64,000 nt of DNA from the NCBI RefSeq assembly GCF_016117655.1, contig NZ_CP064936.1:806001-870000 (forward strand), given 5' to 3'. The notes under the pieces are model-generated. The model was not told where the DNA came from. It was given only the letters and a program-made list of their open reading frames with translations, and made no database searches. The position numbers were made by a program, and so were the translations under genes. Positions 60,680-64,000 of the stretch are shown here, piece after piece (the stretch's first letter is position 1; the number at the start of each line of letters is the position of its first letter). The stretch comes from Treponema peruense. Its GTDB lineage: Bacteria; Spirochaetota; Spirochaetia; Treponematales; Treponemataceae.

Positions 60680-61567
60680 ATGACAAACGCTATGACAAAT
60701 CCGCCGGTAGCAAAATATGGTTCACAGAAACGCAATCAGACTCTGTCGAATTTTTTTGTATACTTTTTTCTGACTCTTGGTGCAGTTATAATGATTGTTC
60801 CGCTTTGGTGGATGTTTATTTCATCCCTTAAGACAAAGGGACAGTTTTTGATGACACAGCTTTCACTTGCTGTTCCAAAGGCACCGCAGTGGACAAATTA
60901 TTTCAAGCGCGTATGGGAAATGGATCCCCAGTTACAGCGCGGAATTCTGAATTCAATTTTTATTGCCGTGAGCACAATTGTGATAGGAACACTTGTTTCT
61001 TCACTTGCTGCATTTTCTTATTCAAAGCTTCGTTTTCCGGGAAAGAACAAGCTCTTTCTTGCTGAACTTGCAACCCTTATGATACCATTTTCTATCATCA
61101 TGATTCCGCAGTTTATAATTTATTCAAGAATCGGATGGCTTGATACATGGTACCCGCTTATTATTCCTGGAATGCTTGGCAATGTATCAATGATTTTCTT
61201 CCTGCGCCAGTACATGAGCGGAATTCCTACTTCGATGATAGAATCTGCACGTATTGACGGAGCCGGTTTTCTGCGCATTTTCTGGTCGATTATGCTTCCC
61301 AATGCAAAACCGGCAATTGCAGCTCAGGGAATCCTGTGGTTTATGGGCTCATGGAACGACTACTTTGCCCCGAGTATTTACCTTAATACACCGGAAAAGC
61401 TTACTGTTCAGGTTATGATTGCAAAACTTAACGCAATGTATGCTATCCAGACTGACTACCCGTTGCTTCTTGCGGCTTCAGTTATTGCACTTCTTCCTGT
61501 TCTGATTATCTTTATGGTTTTCCAGAAGCAGATTATTGCGTCAGTTGCAATGACAGGACTTAAATAA
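60680..61567 (+). CDS. Sugar ABC transporter permease (MalG type)
   Basis: This permease has 295 residues and six helices. The coupling loop ESARIDGAGFLRIFWSIMLP is near 192-211. The N-terminus has the usual MalG-like helix FFVYFFLTLGAVIMIVPLWWM. It lies 15 bases after the first permease, with AGAGG before the ATG. Its stop is two bases before the start of the downstream GH43 gene. Confidence 0.93.
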   Translation: MTNAMTNPPVAKYGSQKRNQTLSNFFVYFFLTLGAVIMIVPLWWMFISSLKTKGQFLMTQLSLAVPKAPQWTNYFKRVWEMDPQLQRGILNSIFIAVSTIVIGTLVSSLAAFSYSKLRFPGKNKLFLAELATLMIPFSIIMIPQFIIYSRIGWLDTWYPLIIPGMLGNVSMIFFLRQYMSGIPTSMIESARIDGAGFLRIFWSIMLPNAKPAIAAQGILWFMGSWNDYFAPSIYLNTPEKLTVQVMIAKLNAMYAIQTDYPLLLAASVIALLPVLIIFMVFQKQIIASVAMTGLK

Positions 61568-61569
61568 TT

Positions 61570-62472
61570 ATGCCTTTGCTTGAGCTTTGCGGATTTACTT
61601 CTACCCATGACCCGGTAATTGTCAAGGAAAACGGTTTGTATTACCGCTTTCAGACAGGACCTGGAATTCCGGTTGCGGTTTCTGACAATCTTTGCAGCTG
61701 GAAATACTGCAGAAAAGTTTTTGACGAAAACCCACGCTGGACGTCAGAGAAGATTCCCGGCTCAACGCATTTTTGGGCTCCCGAAGTTGTGTTCCGTGAC
61801 GGATGGTGGCGCATCTACTATTCCGTTTCTACATTCGGGAGTAACCGTTCTGCCATAGGTCTTGCCCGTTCACGTACGCTGGATGTAAATTCAGCAGAAT
61901 ACGGATGGGAAGATCTGGGCGCAATAATTGAATCTGTTCCCGAAAATAACTACAACTGCATTGACCCTGCTTTAATCAGGGACGAAAACGGCACGGATGT
62001 TCTTTTGTTTGGTTCTTTCTGGGGCGGACTTCAGGAAATTGCGCTCGGTGCCGACGGTTTTGTAAAAAAAGGTGAAAAGCCCGTAACTGTCGCCAGCCGC
62101 GGAACAAATCCTAATCCGATAGAAGGCGGTTATCTTTTTAAACACGGAAAATATTATTATCTTTTTGCATCACACGATTTTTGCTGCAGGGGAACAGCTT
62201 CTTCTTACCACATTGTTGTGGGGCGTTCTGAAAGTGTCTGCGGTCCTTTTTATGATGACATTGGCGTGAGCATGAGTGACGGCGGCGGAACTACACTGCG
62301 CAACGGACTCAGTTATTCACGCTGGGCAGGCCCCGGTCACAATACCGTTTTTGCAGACACTGACAATAAAATATATCTTGTTTACCATGCATACGACAGG
62401 CTCAATAACGGGGAGCCCGAACTTCAGATAGAAGAATTAAAATGGAACGAATACGGCTGGCCTGAATTTTAG
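61570..62472 (+). CDS. Intracellular GH43 endo-arabinanase-like enzyme
   Basis: This single-domain GH43 propeller has 300 residues and no signal peptide. Catalytic regions are STHDPVIVKENGLYYRF (base Asp near 15), THFWAPEVVFRDGWWRIYYSVSTFGSNRSAIG (split for length), YNCIDPALIRDENG (pKa Asp) and GPGHNTVF. The STFGSN motif marks the 1,5-alpha-arabinanase group. It is translationally tied to the importer, with only two bases between the permease stop and this ATG, so it probably degrades imported arabino-oligosaccharides. The last four bases overlap a convergent small gene. Confidence 0.87.
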   Translation: MPLLELCGFTSTHDPVIVKENGLYYRFQTGPGIPVAVSDNLCSWKYCRKVFDENPRWTSEKIPGSTHFWAPEVVFRDGWWRIYYSVSTFGSNRSAIGLARSRTLDVNSAEYGWEDLGAIIESVPENNYNCIDPALIRDENGTDVLLFGSFWGGLQEIALGADGFVKKGEKPVTVASRGTNPNPIEGGYLFKHGKYYYLFASHDFCCRGTASSYHIVVGRSESVCGPFYDDIGVSMSDGGGTTLRNGLSYSRWAGPGHNTVFADTDNKIYLVYHAYDRLNNGEPELQIEELKWNEYGWPEF

Positions 62473-62657
62473 TCTTCACCGCTGAACTGTTCATCTGTTT
62501 TACTGTCTGTCATTTCTCTTTCTTCGAGCATTTCGGCATCTTCGCGCCCGTGCGGAACAGCCCATGATGAATATTTGCCGCTGCCGTTTTTCTTTTTTCT
62601 TTCAAGCGGATTCGTATACTGTCTTCTTAGTTTTGAATAATATTCTTCGTCGTCCAT
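62469..62657 (-). CDS. Small charged protein of unknown function
   Basis: This 62-residue protein is rich in Glu, Lys, Asp and Arg, without membrane segments or Cys. It starts MDDEEYYSKLRRQYTNPLERK. I do not recognise it. It lies between pckG and the GH43 gene, with only a weak GGAA before the ATG. Composition looks coding, but conservation cannot be judged here. Confidence 0.45.
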   Translation of the reverse strand: MDDEEYYSKLRRQYTNPLERKKKNGSGKYSSWAVPHGREDAEMLEEREMTDSKTDEQFSGED

Positions 62658-62751
62658 AATTTTTTTCCAAAGCTTCTATGTGAAAGCGCAGTTGTTACAA
62701 AGAGTAAACTCGGCAGAAGTGATACTGCGTAGGGAGCACGCGGGAAGCTGC

Positions 62752-62783
62752 AAAAAAAGGCTGCCCTTATGGACAGCCTTTCC
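62752..62783 (-). terminator. Intrinsic terminator of pckG
   Basis: On the minus strand AAAGGCTG and CAGCCTTT form an eight-bp stem with a ten-base loop, followed by seven T residues. Confidence 0.8.
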
Positions 62784-62803
62784 ATTAGAAATTGACTAAT
62801 TCA

Positions 62804-64000
62804 TTAAGCCTTGCTAAGACGAGCTTCGAGGTCATCAAGACACTCTGTAAGTTCCTTTGGCAAGTGCTTTCCGAACTTAGGATAGTGGTTTTCGCGGATG
62901 TCTTTGCATTCCTTGAGCCAGCCTTCCTTGTCAACCTTTGTGATTGCAGGAATCTGTTCCTTGTAAACTTCTGCAAGTCCGTCAAGGTTAAGAGAACCTT
63001 CTTTTGGCATATATCCGATTGGTGTGTCAACGAAGTTGTCTTTTCCGTCGCAGCGGTCAAAAATCCATGCAAGAACGCGGCTGTTGTCGCCGTATCCTGG
63101 CCACATGAATCCGCCGGGGAGCTTGTCGTTGTTTTCGTCCTTGCGGAACCAGTTAACGTAGAAGATTTTAGGAAGCTTGTCCTGATCCTTTGCGCTCTTT
63201 CCTATGCTGATCCAGTGTGCGAAGTAGTCGCCCATGTTGTATCCGCAGAAAGGAAGAATTGCGAACGGGTCGCGGCGAATCTTTCCAACCTGTGATGCAT
63301 CGATTGTAGATGCAGCAGTGATTTCTGATCCGACGATTGATCCAAGGAATACACCGTGGTTCCAGTTGCGTGCCTGGTGTACGAGAGGAACTGTTGAAGG
63401 GCGGCGTCCTCCAAAGAGAATTGCACTGATAGGAACACCCTTTGGATCTTCCCATTCTTTTGCGATACACGGACACTGTTTTGCAGGTGCTGTAAAGCGT
63501 GCGTTAGGATGAGCCATTTCTTCGCCCTTTGGAGCCTTGTCCTTGGGGAATGCATCGCGTGTGTTTCCCTTCCAGTCAACAAGCTTGCCCTTTGCAGGGT
63601 AACCGATTCCTTCCCACCAGACGTCTCCGTCTTCTGTAAGTGCACAGTTTGTAAAGATTGTGTTCTTTTCTGCAGAAATAAGAGCGTTCTTGTTTGACTC
63701 TGCTGAAGTTCCCGGAGCAACACCAAAGAATCCTGCTTCGGGGTTGATTGCATAAAGACGTCCGTCTTCACCGAACTTCATCCATGCAATGTCGTCACCG
63801 ACAGTTTCGACCTTCCAGCCAGGGATTGTTGGAATAAGCATAGCGAGGTTTGTCTTACCACATGCAGACGGGAATGCGCCTGTAACGTACTTGACTTCGC
63901 CCTGTGGGTTTGTGAGCTTAAGAATAAGCATGTGTTCTGCAAGCCATCCTTCGTCGCGTGCAAGAACAGTAGCAATACGAAGAGCAAAACACTTCTTTCC
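62804..64000 (-). CDS. pckG: Phosphoenolpyruvate carboxykinase (GTP), 5' end beyond window (partial)
   Basis: This enzyme interconverts oxaloacetate and PEP with GTP/GDP. In fermentative bacteria it often runs in the carboxylating direction towards succinate. The visible 398 residues begin at [20 protein letters not shown], so the true start lies upstream outside the window; the internal Met at 63931 is not the start. The P-loop with the reactive Cys is [13 protein letters not shown]. The metal/substrate segment [13 protein letters not shown] and [10 protein letters not shown] follow, as does the C-terminal NWFRKDENN region. The GTP-type rather than the ATP-type enzyme is clear from these motifs. 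A terminator follows. Confidence 0.95.
   Translation of the reverse strand, partial: GKKCFALRIATVLARDEGWLAEHMLILKLTNPQGEVKYVTGAFPSACGKTNLAMLIPTIPGWKVETVGDDIAWMKFGEDGRLYAINPEAGFFGVAPGTSAESNKNALISAEKNTIFTNCALTEDGDVWWEGIGYPAKGKLVDWKGNTRDAFPKDKAPKGEEMAHPNARFTAPAKQCPCIAKEWEDPKGVPISAILFGGRRPSTVPLVHQARNWNHGVFLGSIVGSEITAASTIDASQVGKIRRDPFAILPFCGYNMGDYFAHWISIGKSAKDQDKLPKIFYVNWFRKDENNDKLPGGFMWPGYGDNSRVLAWIFDRCDGKDNFVDTPIGYMPKEGSLNLDGLAEVYKEQIPAITKVDKEGWLKECKDIRENHYPKFGKHLPKELTECLDDLEARLSKA

Noticed and set aside
1-64000. CRISPR array, prophage or rRNA operon
   Set aside because: No regularly spaced direct repeats, phage structural genes or rRNA sequence are visible.

Overview
The window looks like a chromosomal segment of a fermentative, gut-type Treponema or close spirochaete. 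That is inference from gene content and protein style (an Rnf complex, paired SpoIIE-type phosphatases with a STAS protein, exported lipoproteins, arabinan use); no rRNA or other taxonomic marker is present. Nearly all genes are intact and densely packed. The exceptions are grpE, which is broken by three one-base homopolymer deletions, and a rearranged, foreign-looking stretch downstream of gap.

Layout. 1-5504: 5' part of era (minus), then a glycogen-use pair, glgX-glgP. 5642-9039: an EamA permease and a three-gene polar amino-acid ABC operon. 9064-15784: a FAD dehydrogenase and the complete rnfCDGEAB operon, all minus strand. 15895-21073: a YitT membrane protein, an unknown basic-tailed protein, ndk, a CapA-like protein and citrate synthase. 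21229-25114: grpE(broken)-dnaK-dnaJ. 25299-30035: a coupled SpoIIE-SpoIIE-STAS-VanY operon. 30099-39081: leuS (minus), an O-acetylhomoserine sulfhydrylase, valS with a small HD hydrolase, and an orphan MsmX/UgpC-type sugar ABC ATPase. 39218-47019: an AI-2E family permease, trxB, a GH3 enzyme, an RluA-type synthase, rsgA, tRNA-Leu(GAG), a DUF554 protein and a radical-SAM protein. 47118-51400: gap, followed by copies of its own 3' end, two structured repeat families and an inserted fragment of about 2.7 kb. The insert resembles a piece of a Firmicutes integrative element (marR, MATE pump, sigma factor, small helix-turn-helix gene). 51576-62472: an arabinan/oligosaccharide region with two LamG lipoproteins, three GH43 enzymes, an ATPase-less sugar ABC importer, an ArsR-SdpI pair and a lone lipoprotein. 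62469-64000: a small unknown gene and the 3' part of GTP-dependent pckG.

How the genes fit together. The secreted GH43 would cut arabinan outside the cell, and the ABC importer would bring in the oligosaccharides, probably powered by the orphan ATPase encoded 20 kb away. The two GH43 proteins without signal peptides would finish hydrolysis inside. Carbon and energy metabolism is represented by glycogen breakdown, GAPDH, PEP carboxykinase, citrate synthase and the ion-pumping Rnf complex.

Most notable points. (1) There are two extra copies of the last codons and terminator of gap; one differs from gap in six of nine codons, all synonymous, which suggests gap is an integration or recombination site. 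(2) A foreign insert can be bounded to within a few bases because it splits one of those repeats. (3) grpE is frameshifted. (4) Several genes (era, glgX, ndk, the AI-2E permease gene, trxB) have a -10 box ending 6-8 bases before the ATG and no ribosome binding site, pointing to leaderless mRNAs. (5) A promoter lies between two matching 20-bp operators in front of the arsR-sdpI pair.
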